Source: Imbricaverruca yamaguchii (Eukaryota; Arthropoda; Thecostraca; Neoverrucidae). Taken from it: 64,000 nucleotides of DNA. Positions 23,579 through 35,189 of the stretch are shown in pieces (positions within the stretch are counted from its first letter, which is position 1; each line of letters opens with the position of its first letter). A program made the translations under genes and the position numbers. Location of the stretch: positions 845,501 through 909,500 of the forward strand of contig JAOTOL010001452.1 in the NCBI GenBank assembly GCA_034440575.1, written 5' to 3'. A model generated the notes under the pieces. The model saw only the letters and a program-made list of their open reading frames with translations. It was not told where the DNA came from and searched no databases.

Positions 23579-26500
23579 GGCCTTCGCAATGCGCCAGTTC
23601 AATTTGATCCTGTTCCCAAAACAAGGAGAGACATGCGGCAAATGCTGTCAAGCAGCTTCATCCCTCAAGCTTCTGAGTGGCGCTGAATATTTATATCTAC
23701 CCTTTTTAGTTGCCATTCCAGGTCGGGTCAAACAGGTCAATGATATGACGTGGTTGACTGTCAATGGCAGTCGTCTGTGCCGTAGTTTACGGATATCACG
23801 GATCGTGAAACGACTGCGATTTCATGTTCCTCTATCGAAGATGTATATGTATACATATATATGTATATATATATATATATATATTGAATAATTGGTAGAA
23901 CAAACTGACACATGCAAAGGTCACGAGGGTCGATATTATCAAGCTCGCGAGGCACACGAGCTTGACAACAGAAGTTCAGAAAACAAGACAACAGCTTGCA
24001 AGTTTCAAAGCGACATTTTTACCTGTCCGGGTGTTATTTCCGAAAGCTCTCGAGTGACTCATCCTGACGCTATATATTGCGGGGACTAAATGGCAGGGTC
24101 ACTGCTGGTACTGCAGGTTACGCCGGCGGCGGTGTACGTGGTGGCGAAGCACTCCTCTTCCGAGAGGACAGCCACACGACGCACTGTGCTGAATATTATC
24201 GCAGTCGCACGAGCGCGAAACTTCCGAACGAGATGCGATTGGAAAAACGTTCGGAAGCATTGCTGCTGCAGACGGGCTTTTGACGCACGAAAACATCGGA
24301 AAAAGCTCAGCAATAGTTTCGTAAGTTGTCGCAGCCGAGTCTTATTGTCGAAGCTGCGCTGCTCGTACGGACGAGGTGCGTGATGCAATCACGGGACACA
24401 GTGGTGAATCGCATCGCTGGACTTTTCTGCACCATCTACATCACGTGAAGTAGACTCATTCGAATGAGTAGGCCCACTTTGACACGTACGTTCCCATTTG
24501 AGGTGGGCTTGAACTCTTCCGAATAGCCACGTCAGCGTTTAGCTCTCTCAGCTGAAGAAGGCGACACCGAATGTGCTGCCACATACTATACGGCGGTCCA
24601 CATCCGACTGCTTAACCCGCCCGAGTTGAGTGCAGTACAAATGCCGAGCAGATCCGGCATTACATCAACTGGATGCGCTCGGATTTCCTCGGCGGAACGT
24701 CTTCTGATTAGTGTTGCGCTCGGCGGCCGTTGGGCGACCGTTCACGTGTCGCATGGGGGGTGCGCCGCGCCATATGCGCGACGTTTCTCCGCCGACTGGC
24801 GATGAGCTGGCGCGCCCTGCATGCTGAGCAGACTCGCAGGGCGCCACTCGCTGAGCACGGCTGGAAAATACGGCGCGCCGTATCGATGGCGAGCGACGTC
24901 ACAAAGCGCGCTTTCAGTGTGTGATTGAGAGTTCCGAAGTGGCCGGCATTGCATGGAAGATCAAATGGTTGTCGCGGCGTAGCTCAGCGCGACTGACAAT
25001 GCGCCGAGGATGGCAGTGTCGGAGGTCCTTGCAGGGCGATGCTCAAGCTGTCCGGCAATGCTCGTGTATCTAGTTGGGGTGAGGGTGTGAGATATGTTCG
25101 CACGGCGGCCTGTGTTTGTATCGCATCGATTCTGCGCACCAATGCTCATGAAGTGTCAGTGTGAAATGCATGACCAAAGGGCCTGTTTGAATGCATTACA
25201 CCCGTTTTTTCGGTGTTAGAATAGGCGATATATAAAATAGGCGGCATATCAAATAGGCGATATAATATTTTAATCGGCTCAACCAATACACACATCGTCC
25301 TTTATGTCAGTGCTGACCAATATGACTGAACCCACCATCCGCGCCTGCAGTGCCTGTTGCTTCCACACCAAGCCAGACTCTGAATTCCCAACGCGTTGTA
25401 ATTTTGAGGGGGCGGGGGTTGGCACGGTGGGCCGTTGGTGGGGTCGGGGAGGGACGGGAGGCGCTGGACTGAGGGCGGAGCGGGGCCGGTGTGTAGGGAA
25501 GGTCCTTGCTCCCCAGCTGCTTTTTCAGACATTTCCCTACTTTGTCTGACGTAAACTTTTATAGGCACGTGATAGACTATGGACCTCAGCGTTACGATAA
25601 CCCCGGTATAATTATTTCACCAGCTCGCAGCTTCCAATTTCATAGCTCTGATCTCACATCTCTGAGCTCTGAGCCGTCTCACACATATCTGCATCCAGGT
25701 CTTCATATATACTCAGTCTGATATCATCTCAATCTCTTGTTAGCAACGTTCACACACAATCTCCAACTTGGACACAGATCGATCTTCAAACATACTACTC
25801 CCGTCTTACAAGCTTACATCTCGCCAGTTATACAGCGTTTACTAACAGTTAGTACCAGACATACCTGCAGTAGTCAGCCCGGGGCGGCTGACCACACCCA
25901 GCCGCCCTGCGGCGTCCACACAGAGTGAGCGACAGAGAGAGAGAGTCAGGTGAGGTCCAGACAGAGAGCGATCCGTCTCGCTCGGCGGCTATATAGCTTC
26001 AGGGGATCCGCCCTTGGCCACACGACAGGAGACACGTCATCGTCACGCGGCTCTGAACTAACCAGAGCAATGCTCGGACTCGATGCACTACAGCAGCGTG
26101 TCAGACTGTCTATCAGACATTCCGTCAGCTCAGACACCTCTGAGCCTCGGCCCCGGTCGGCCGACTCTACGACTGGCGACAGACACATTAACCCAAAACA
26201 TGTTTACGTAAACTGAAACCACGCTGCCGCAGGCAGCCGGTAGTTCGTGGCGCTCGGCCCAGAACAGGCTGTCACATCATCATACACCCATGACGGCCAC
26301 ATCCGACCGTCAGACACTGACACGTCAACTTCCGTCACCAGACACCAGAGACAGCGGCGTCCGCGGCGGTCAACGGCGCCGGGGTTACTTGATCAGAGGG
26401 GAGGGGTCACAATAGACACTGGCCTCGACAGCACGGCTGGCGGCGATTGCCGAGTTAGGAGCGACGACGACTTCCGTCGCGGTACCTGCCGCTACATGAA

Positions 26501-27301
26501 CGGGGGGGGGGGTATTTCTATGTTCTGAATATCCCCCAGAGGAAGCTTTTCTACAGGTGGCGGGGTCAGCGGGGGCCGCGGGGTCCACACTGCGGGCGGG
26601 GACCGTCGGGATGTCGAGGGAGCCTGCCGGCGCTCTTTGGCCTCCAGCCAAGCCGGGCAGAGGGGGGGGGGAGGAGGGGTGTGACCCTTCACAGGCGACC
26701 GGGGCGACTCGCCGGTTCACACTGCACTGTCGGGTGTGCCACGACACAGTGGCAGTACGCGTGACTGTAGGCGCCCCCCTCTCTCGTGGTGCCCGTACCG
26801 GTAGAAGAGAAGAGACTTACACCGCCACTTACCTCAGGTGATTGTGTAGCTCTTGCCGTGGTAAGTGGTGAAACAATTACTAGATAATTTTATTCTTCCT
26901 GTGCCGTTGCCGGCGAAGAAATACGCTTGTTTTCTGATCCGCGCCTACTCCATGCTGTTCGTTTGTTATTTCGGGTGCCTAAGAGCTGCTTCGACCAAAA
27001 TATATAACCGTTTAGCGTCCATAGACACCTAGTATGCCACAATCCTGTGAAATGCGTTGCTGAAGTGAGCATTCGGCCTGAAATCTGATCATTCCCAGGT
27101 ATCGTACGATATATCCAGAATGAATGACTTCCTTGTCATTTGATAGTACGTCGCCATAGGCTGACACCTCATCATATTTCCATAAACAGCCTTCACTCCC
27201 TGAGAAGTGATGGCGCAAGAAAAGCACGTATCGCACTGTGAGGCCTCCTAGACCACAGTGGTCGAAAGGTGACAATTTTACAGTTTTGTGTTCGAATCCG
27301 T
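23579..27301. other. No firm gene; GC-rich stretches and weak exon candidate
   Basis: An (AT)n tract lies at 23845-23885. GC-rich blocks occur at 24640-24930 and 25850-26840. The only exon-like interval is about 26557-26837, given separately. Overlapping frames at 24077-24390 on both strands shadow each other. Confidence 0.45.
26557..26837 (+). CDS. Weak exon candidate with a CxxC motif
   Basis: An open stretch begins after an acceptor-like CTTTTCTACAG and ends at ACCTCAG|GTGATT. The product is Gly/Ala/Pro-rich, then has RRFTLHCRVCHDTVAVRV with one CxxC. I recognise no family, and no partner exon was found. The homopolymer G runs and high GC content make chance a real alternative. Confidence 0.18.
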
Positions 27302-27728
<427 letters not shown>

Positions 27729-28343
27729 GAGAGAGGTGTCAGAGTGCACCGAATGATGCGTACGGAGATATTAGCAGTACCGCCTTGGAATCGAATTACC
27801 CCTGCAGTTAACATGTCGCCCACAGTGATACGCAATGGTGGTGTATCATCCCTGAACTGTTTGACATGAAAACCTTTAAGCTACTAACCTAAGCACATAG
27901 CAAGGATACGCACATCACATATAAGTTTGCGCACTCACCCACCGACGGATCCAGGAACAGCACTGCAGTGAGACCTGCTTTCATACGTGGCATCTCAGCT
28001 GGTATCGCAAGACGTTTCACATGTCACACTGCTGGATTCATTAAGCAGGCTTATGATATTCTTCGCGCATTATTTCCCCACAGACATTCTACTACTTAGC
28101 ATTCTGACACCTCCCAATACTCTGCAACCAGATGGGAAAACTGTTCATTGATGCTGGATGCCAGACCAAGTTGGAATATATGGTAATCAGATGGCCTTGT
28201 CCGCAGCTAAATGGGCATCTCGGGAGGCTGGAACATTTGTTTTCAAATTTCCACACCGAGACCACATCTCTGGAATCATCCTACACGAATGCAAAGTGGC
28301 AGAGGAGCTGTAGTGCACAGACCAAGCATGCGGTGCGAACTTT
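27729..28343. other. No gene seen
   Basis: Short frames only. A hAT-like CGACGGATCCAGG at about 27945 has no partner. Confidence 0.5.
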
Positions 28344-28566
28344 CTGGGGGTAACCTCACTTGACCTTGATTAACTCGTTGACCCTAGATGACCTGACCTC
28401 AAAATTTTGATGAGACATGCCACGTTGATGTGTGAAAAGGTGCACCAAATTTCGGTGAACTGCCGGGCGCCGTTCGTTTACTATCCGCGGAAAACCTTAG
28501 TGGGTGTGGGGCTGGGTGGAGGGCGGATAACACCCCCCCCCCTCCCCCCACCCGAGACGACGCGGG
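28344..28566 (+). mobile_element. TTAA element, 5'-truncated copy
   Basis: Matches the last ~200 bp of the full element at 48994-50115: ACCTTGATTAACTCGTTGA, CCCTAGATGACCTGAC, CCGCGGAAAACCTTA and the terminal GAGACGACGCGGG, followed by TTAA at 28567-28570. A C9-11 run inside is specific to this copy. Confidence 0.75.
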
Positions 28567-28735
28567 TTAATAACAACACACCTTGGGGACTGACCAGCGT
28601 AGAATCGCAGATCCAGGAGTGATGAGGTGACGCTGCGCAGACCGCGTGTTGGCAGTGTACATGCCACTCACCAACACCACCTCTATTGCATAGACTGTCC
28701 GTAACAGCCACTGCACGTGGAGGGCATGCATTGTG

Positions 28736-28756
28736 AAATAAATAAATAAATAATAG
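28736..28756. repeat. (AAAT)n short tract
   Basis: About five AAAT units. No gene seen between here and the CR1 3' end. Confidence 0.85.
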
Positions 28757-29017
28757 AGACCCGAGTGGCGTGCTCCATACGCGACCCACGGGCCGGCTGT
28801 TGCAATAATCACATCTCGCCATCCAGATTGCCTCGTTCTAGAAACATGTCTTCCGGCAGCTGCATGGTGATTGTTCCGATTCGGGTTGAGGTAATCGAGT
28901 TCGTTTAGTTCTGTGATCTGTGGCTACGTGATTGTTGTACATCATTTACTTTTAAAAGCTTCTCGAGGCAGGGGGTCATTTTTGCGTACGTTCTCTCCAA
29001 CTCATGATTGAGACTTT

Positions 29018-29049
29018 TCATAAAGTCATAAAGTCATAAAGTCATAAAG
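29018..29049 (-). repeat. CR1 3'-terminal octamer repeat
   Basis: Four copies of TTTATGAC on the minus strand. CR1 and L2 elements end in such short repeats, which take the place of a poly(A) tail in target-primed reverse transcription. Confidence 0.9.
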
Positions 29050-29313
29050 TGTTAAGGCTTAATAAGGGCCACAAGGGCCCATCTGGGTCAAGCCTGTCTA
29101 GAAGATATTAGAAAGTACATGTTCACACCTATCAATTCCAAACCCATGCAATCCCTCCACCTGTGCCACCACAGCCAATCTCATCAGTATGACATCGCAA
29201 AGGAAGTTGCCAAATCCACTGCTAGGTACACCCCATATAGTACAACATAATACTAGCATAATGTTATACCCTATATAGCTAGTGAAAATACTCAATATCC
29301 CATGCATCACAAG

Positions 29314-32031
29314 TTAGAATTCAAAAACAACATTTTCCTGTCTAAAAAATTTATCCACCCTACTTTTAAAGACATTCAATGAGGGACTCCCCACTGCATC
29401 AGCAGGCAGCCTATTCCATTGGTCAACAACCCTTTGACTGAAGACCTGTTGTCGTTTAACTGTCCTGCACCTCATTTTGTCTAACCTGAATTGATGACCC
29501 CTATGGGATACTCTAAACTGCAGAGCATCATTCAAATTGACCTGATCTAGCCCTCTAACAATTTTGTACATTTCAATCATGTCTCCCCTTAATCTCCTAT
29601 ACTTGAGTGAGTACATATCTAATGCATTAAGCCTTTCTCCATATTCTAAGTTACTTAATCCACTGACGAGTCTAGTGGCTTTGCACTGGACTCTTTCTAA
29701 CATATCTATATCCTTTTCTAGGTAGGGGCTCCATGCTTGTACAGAGTACTCCAAGTGGGGCCGCACATATGCTAAGTACAGCTTTTTCATGACTTCCCTG
29801 CTCTTATATTTCACACTTCTATTAATGAGTCCCAGCATTCTGAGTGCCCTATTTCTAGCTGAGATACATTGTTTTTCTGCTTTAAGGTCTTTTGAGACCA
29901 ACACACCTAAGTCCCTTTCCTCTTCAATAACATCCAGTTCCCTCCCTCCCATTTTATAACTGAATGTCTCGCCTGCAGACCCTATATGCATAACCTTACA
30001 CTTATCATAGTTGAAAGTCATCTGCCATTGATCAGCCCACTCTTTTAGGCCGTCCAAATCTAGTTGAATATTACTAGATTGATCTCTGCTGTTAGCCACT
30101 CCTACCAGCTTGATGTCATCAACAAATTTGAACACTCTATTCCTCAGCCCTACTTCAATGTTGTTCACAAAGATGATAAAGAGGAGGGGCCCTAGAACAG
30201 AGCCCTGTGGCACTCCACTCAGAACATCTTTCCAACCAGATTTACATCCATTCAATACTACCCTTTGTTTCCTTCCCTGCAACCATGCTTCAATCCAATG
30301 TAGAACTTTTCCTACAATCCCATGTTGTTGTAATTGATGAATTAACCTTCCATGTGGAACTTTATCAAAAGCTTTGCTAAAGTCCAAGTACACAACATCC
30401 ATCCTGCTTTCATTGTCTACTTCTTTGGTAACATACTCAATGAACTCCAATAGGTTAGTTAAACAAGACCTTTGAGATCGAAATCCATGTTGAGTATCCC
30501 TTAAAAGGTTGTGCCTATCAAGATGAATCTGAACATTCTGTTTAACCAGCTTTTCTAGTACTTTGCAAACTAATGAGGTCAAACTGACTGGCCTGTAGTT
30601 TCCTACACTCTTCCTATTTCCCTTTTTGAAAATTGGTACTACACTTGCATTTCTCCAATCTTCAGGTACTTCTGAATACTCCATAGATCGCCTGAAAATG
30701 ATACCTAGGGGAGTTGCTAAAGCTTTAGCACACTCTACTAAGATCCTAGCATATATTTCATCTGGTCCGGAAGCTTTATTAGGTTTTATATTCTGCAACT
30801 GCTTCTCTACGGCTTCTGTAGTTATTGTAAGATCCTCCAGCATATCACCTGCCATGGCATGGCCTACAGATGTTCCTATTGTACCAGAATTATCTTTAGT
30901 GAAGACTGATGAGAATTGCTTGCTTAGGGATTCCACAATGTCGCAATCATCAACCAGTATTTCCCCATCTACCTCCAGTGGTCCTACACTACACTTTTTA
31001 GCCTTAAATTTATAGAAGCTAAAGAATCTCTTAGCATTACCTGCTGAACATTCTCGAGCAAAGTTGATTTCAGCAAGTCTTTTAGATGCTCTAACACACC
31101 TCCTAACTTTATTTCTAGCTATTCTATATGATTCTAGGTTTAACCCAGAGTTAGTATCTTTTAGTTTCTTGAATGCTTGTTTCTTTGAGTCCAGTAATTG
31201 CTTAACTTCCCTAGTCAGCCACGAAGGGTGCTTAACCCTGTTTGATCTAATTTGCCTACTGGGAATGAACCTATCCTGACCCTGAAATAGCTTATCTTTT
31301 ATCATTGTCCACATTTCATAAGCATCTAAGCCATTCAATATGACTTCCCAATTAATTTCACTTAGGAAGCTCCTGAACTCACTGTAATTCCCTTTTGTAA
31401 AATTCGGAATCAATGTTCTGTTGGTTGCTACCCTTCCAACATATAATGAGAAGCGTATAATGTTGTGATCACTATTACCAAAGGTCTCTCCTACGTTAAC
31501 ATTTTGCACAAAATTTTCCTCATTAGTAAGCACTAGATCTAATATTTTATTTTCCCTTGTAGGCTCGTGTATCATTTGAAAGAAGAAATTGTCCTCAAAA
31601 CAAGCCATGAAACATCTTTCTGATTTGCTTACACCTATTGTTTTGTTTCCCAATCCTGCTATGTTGAAATCCCCCAACAAAATAGTTCTCTCCTGTACTC
31701 TCCTACTTATCTCTTCCTGCATCAGCCTGTCAGTGTTTTCATTCTGGTCTGGAGGTCTATAGAATGCCCCAATCCTAAATTTTGTTCCATTCTTCAGAAT
31801 TATATCTAACCACAAAGATTCTACTCCTGCACTATGTACTCCATCCTCTATGGAATGACATTTCATTACTTGCCTAACATACAAGAGAATGCCACCTCCT
31901 ATCCTTGCCTCTCTTTGATAGGCATGCATGTTGTAGCCTGTCAATTCAAATTCTTGCAAGTTGTCTCCAAACATGCTTTCGTTAACCCATGCTTCTGTTA
32001 TGCACACCAAATCTAGCTGTTCAGACAACAT
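29314..32031 (-). CDS. CR1 ORF2: endonuclease and reverse transcriptase
   Basis: 905 codons from the first ATG. Endonuclease motifs: ITEAW (11-15), GAFYRPP (88-94), LLGDFN (118-123), KILDLVLT (162-169), SDHNII (187-192). RT motifs: YLDFSKAFD (548-556), SGVPQGSVLGP (605-615), FVDD (636-639). The C-terminus has RVVDQWNRLP (867-876). The protein nicks target DNA and copies its own RNA at the nick. The ATG is probably not the true start: the frame is open upstream to beyond 32160, and that part encodes CFYVNARSVRNKIGEL, endonuclease motif I with its metal-binding Asn. No in-frame ATG precedes it, and it overlaps the end of ORF1, suggesting reinitiation, frameshifting or a non-AUG start. The catalytic box is FVDD where FADD is usual in CR1; both Asp are kept. 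No stop or frameshift is visible. Confidence 0.93.
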   Translation of the reverse strand: MLSEQLDLVCITEAWVNESMFGDNLQEFELTGYNMHAYQREARIGGGILLYVRQVMKCHSIEDGVHSAGVESLWLDIILKNGTKFRIGAFYRPPDQNENTDRLMQEEISRRVQERTILLGDFNIAGLGNKTIGVSKSERCFMACFEDNFFFQMIHEPTRENKILDLVLTNEENFVQNVNVGETFGNSDHNIIRFSLYVGRVATNRTLIPNFTKGNYSEFRSFLSEINWEVILNGLDAYEMWTMIKDKLFQGQDRFIPSRQIRSNRVKHPSWLTREVKQLLDSKKQAFKKLKDTNSGLNLESYRIARNKVRRCVRASKRLAEINFARECSAGNAKRFFSFYKFKAKKCSVGPLEVDGEILVDDCDIVESLSKQFSSVFTKDNSGTIGTSVGHAMAGDMLEDLTITTEAVEKQLQNIKPNKASGPDEIYARILVECAKALATPLGIIFRRSMEYSEVPEDWRNASVVPIFKKGNRKSVGNYRPVSLTSLVCKVLEKLVKQNVQIHLDRHNLLRDTQHGFRSQRSCLTNLLEFIEYVTKEVDNESRMDVVYLDFSKAFDKVPHGRLIHQLQQHGIVGKVLHWIEAWLQGRKQRVVLNGCKSGWKDVLSGVPQGSVLGPLLFIIFVNNIEVGLRNRVFKFVDDIKLVGVANSRDQSSNIQLDLDGLKEWADQWQMTFNYDKCKVMHIGSAGETFSYKMGGRELDVIEEERDLGVLVSKDLKAEKQCISARNRALRMLGLINRSVKYKSREVMKKLYLAYVRPHLEYSVQAWSPYLEKDIDMLERVQCKATRLVSGLSNLEYGERLNALDMYSLKYRRLRGDMIEMYKIVRGLDQVNLNDALQFRVSHRGHQFRLDKMRCRTVKRQQVFSQRVVDQWNRLPADAVGSPSLNVFKSRVDKFFRQENVVFEF

Positions 32032-32156
32032 ATATGCATGCAGTTCCCCAATTTTGTTCCTAACACTTCTGGCATTGACATAAAAACATGCTAAATTATT
32101 CCTTCCATTGCTTGCTATGCTTCTCTCTTTATCAGCTACATCCCCCCATGTCCTGC

Positions 32157-33031
32157 CTAGTTTCCCTGTTTCCTGTTGAGAGCCTCCTCATACCTATTGC
32201 TGAGCAGTTCCACTCCTCTCTTGCTCAGATGTAATCCATCTAAAGCAAACATCTCCGTCCTCCCCCAAAACTCCCCCACAAATCCAAGAACTGCACCCCA
32301 AGCTCCTTACAAATGTTGGCCACCCTGGTATTGAGCCCAATGGCCCTCGAATACCACTCCATGCTTGCATGGACCATAGGGAGGATGGATGTCACCACTC
32401 CTCTTTTCCTACTTCCTGCTAAACTACCTATCAAAGCCCTATAGGCTTTCATTGTTTCCTCTGTATTATTTTTTCCTACATCGTTAACTCCAACCTGCAC
32501 AATTACCGTTGCACCCTCTCCACTTCCCCTCATTACTCCCTCCAGCCTATCACTAACATCTTTCACCTGCGCTCCCGGGTAGCAAACACGCATCCGTCTG
32601 CTGGGGTTCTTGTTACAAAATGTTCGATCCATGTACCGAACCCTGGAATCCCCTATGACTAAAACCTCTCTCTCTCCATCTCTATCTTCAGCCATCTGGT
32701 CATCCCCACCTCCGTCCCTCTCATCATTACCTTCCCTCTCCTCCAGTGCATCAAACCTATTTTTAATTTGGACGCCCATGTCCACCTTCCTTAGCGCCAG
32801 TCGGGTGCTATGGCGCCTTGCCACCTTCCAACTGCCACCATCCCGGACCAAGCCATCCGAACTCCCATCAGTCCTCCGCTCGGGCACCCGAGTTGCCTGG
32901 CTGGCACCTCCCATGATGGGTCCCGCCACCAAACACTTCAAGCGCTCCACCTCCCCCGTTAACATATCTAACCTCTTACTCAAGTCCCCAATGATTCCCA
33001 CACACTTACAATTCCCACAGTCTCCTTCCAT
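32157..33031 (-). pseudogene. CR1 ORF1 (SGNH esterase), frameshifted near the C-terminus
   Basis: 263 codons from ATG at 33031 to a stop at 32240. The N-terminus has Cys residues (GDCGNCKC) and a short coiled-coil-like segment (14-33), followed by an acidic linker. The esterase domain has VLVIGDSR (123-130, nucleophile Ser), VGVNDVG (180-186, oxyanion Asn) and TSILP. The frame then runs into FGGGRRCLL and stops. A neighbouring frame continues sensibly as GEFWGRTEMFALDG then LHLSKRGVELL, ending at a stop at 32157-32159. One indel in the G-rich stretch near 32265-32275 therefore removes the DxxH catalytic pair from the product. ORF1 proteins of this group bind RNA and lipids; the esterase is thought to help transposition. 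Confidence 0.85.
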
Positions 33032-33171
33032 TTTTTTTTTTTCTTTCTACTCTTAGTACTAAGTCTAGTTACTGTAAGCTTGTAAGCCTACAAGTATCTA
33101 CTGTAATATATCTACAGTAATACAGTAATATAGCCTATAAGTATCTACAATACACTATAATCCCGTATAAT

Positions 33172-33489
33172 TACACTAGATATGAAGATACCTACTGTAA
33201 TTTATGCCCACTATTTTAGTCCTAAAATCTATCTTAAACTTACACACCAATTTGACACAAACTTATTCACTACAGAAGCCTACACTATAGAATTATACAC
33301 TCTAGAATTACACACTACAGAGCTCACACCACACAAATATACACCACTGAATCAAACACTGTAGTACCCGTCCACAACACCCAACAATCCTGCAGTTACA
33401 CTAGGATATGAAGATATACCTAGTGTAATGCTATGCCTACTATCTTAGTCTTAAAATCTATCTTAAACTTAAACACCAAATTGACACAG
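33172..33489 (-). repeat. Duplicated segment in CR1 5' UTR
   Basis: About 87 bp (TATGAAGATACCTACTGTAA through CAATTTGACACA) at 33172-33258 recurs at 33398-33489, period about 228 bp. Tandem 5' UTR units are known in LINE promoters. A CAAAATGGCGCTG at 33510-33522, YY1-like, marks the probable 5' end. Confidence 0.7.
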
Positions 33490-33525
33490 CCAACACCCTT
33501 AGAACTTAACAAAATGGCGCTGGGC

Positions 33526-34005
33526 AGCCTCCCTGGGTTAATATAGCCTAATTTGCTGGTCAAAAATACTTATTTGATAAAAACTGTTGAAACATACGCT
33601 CAGAAGCAACCGCTAAATATCTATACACAATTTATCCCAGTACACCGTCCTTTTCCGCAACACTTAGCTCGTATGTAGTAGCTCCACCAAACACGTGCTT
33701 CCTCCTCAACGCCTGGCGGCAGACTGAACATCATAGGATGTGATGTTGACTACAAAGTTTGTGGCTGCATATATAGTTATGGTGCAGGCCCTGATATTCT
33801 CTATTACACAATCCCAGCACCGCCCGCTAGAACGGCTTCATTTTAAGCTTTGCGATACACCCAGGCAGTGCCCTTGCTGGTATGATTTCTTTTTGCAATG
33901 GCGACTTGTAAGTTATCAATTTGTGGCCAATGCATTTTTGTAATTTCTGGCCCTGGTGTCCAAGCACCCAGTTTATCACACAAATTACACCGATGTTCCC
34001 AACTA
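33526..34005. other. No gene seen
   Basis: Flank between the CR1 5' end and the next satellite. Nothing supported. Confidence 0.5.
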
Positions 34006-34720
34006 CTGTTTGCATACACCGTACATTACACCACGCACCATACATTACACCGTACACCATAAATTCCACCACACACAACATATTACATCGTGAATTACAC
34101 CATACACCATACATTACACCATATACCATATATTACACCATATACCATATATTACACCATCCACCATATATTACACCATACACCATATATTACACCATAC
34201 ACCATATATCATACATTTAACCATGCATTACACCATGCATTACACCATGAAGTACACCATACGTTGCACCATACATTACACCGTACATTGCATCATACAG
34301 CATATCATACATGACATCATGCATTACGCCTTACATTACACCATGCATTACACCATACATTCCACGATATATTACACCATCCATTACGCCATCCATTATG
34401 CCATGCACTACACCATAGATTACACCATACATTACGTCGTACATTACGTCATACATTACAACATACGTTACACCATGCATTACTCCATGTATTGTACCAT
34501 ACATTACACTATGCATTACTCCATGTATTACACCATACATTGCACTATGTATTATACCATGCATTACACAAAACACTGCGCCATACATTACATCATGCAC
34601 CATGCATGAAAACATACATCACACATTCCACCACACACCATACCTTGCACCATATATGATGCCATACACTACACCATATATGACACAATGCATTACACCA
34701 TGCACCATGCATTTGCAATC
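34006..34720. repeat. Imperfect CATTACACCATA-type satellite
   Basis: About 700 bp built from CATTACACCATA and CATATATTACACCATACAC variants, periods near 10, 12 and 17 bp. The HYTIHYTM reading frames are artefacts. Divergence is high, so the array is old. Confidence 0.9.
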
Positions 34721-34950
34721 ATCGTTATATCCGCATCAGAATGACTTGAATTACTCGTGAGCTGTCAACCGTCTACTTCATGTGTATGTTTGGCTGCAAA
34801 TTTAATACGAACCTCGCAGTTTGCTTCATGGACCGTTGCATCTACGTGGCAAGGTGGCTGTCGGGAGCCACACTACCACTGCGCAATTTTCGTGATCAAT
34901 CCTGCTTCCCATTGCGCGATATTTCTCCCTAGACATTACTCCATTGGACG

Positions 34951-35062
34951 ACATGACTCCTTAGTCATGAGTCTCATCGGACAACATGACTACTTAGTCA
35001 TGAGTCCAGTTGGAATACATGACTCCTTAGTAATGGGTGCTATTAGACTGCATGACTCCAGC
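34951..35062. repeat. 33-bp tandem repeat with internal palindrome
   Basis: Units start at 34951, 34984, 35017 and 35050. The first two contain CATGACTNCTTAGTCATG, an inverted repeat with a 4-bp loop; the third has it mutated to AGTAATG. Confidence 0.85.
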
Positions 35063-35189
35063 CCCCAGACTCTTCACCAACGTCCCGACAGTCCCGACTG
35101 TGTTAAATCGAGTCGTCACTTTGCGTGGAGTCGAGGCGGCTTCTTTTCCAAACTACGCTTGATTTATATGTGGGAAACATTTAATTAAA

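Larger units (their letters stand above)
29018..33525 (-). mobile_element. Near-intact CR1-type non-LTR retrotransposon
   Basis: Runs right to left: 5' UTR with an internal duplication (33525-33060), ORF1 with an SGNH-esterase domain, overlapping ORF2 with endonuclease and RT, a ~265-bp 3' UTR, and a terminal (TTTATGAC)4 tail instead of poly(A). Esterase ORF1, APE endonuclease and short terminal repeats are hallmarks of the CR1/L2 group. The 5' boundary is approximate. ORF2 is open throughout; ORF1 has one frameshift, so the copy is young but probably not autonomous. Confidence 0.92.

Noticed and set aside
23020..23651. 217-235-codon minus-strand frames
   Set aside because: They run through the 35-bp minisatellite and change frame at its edges.
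25560..26220. LTR-like sequence with TATATA
   Set aside because: No second copy, no primer-binding site and no gag/pol frames nearby.
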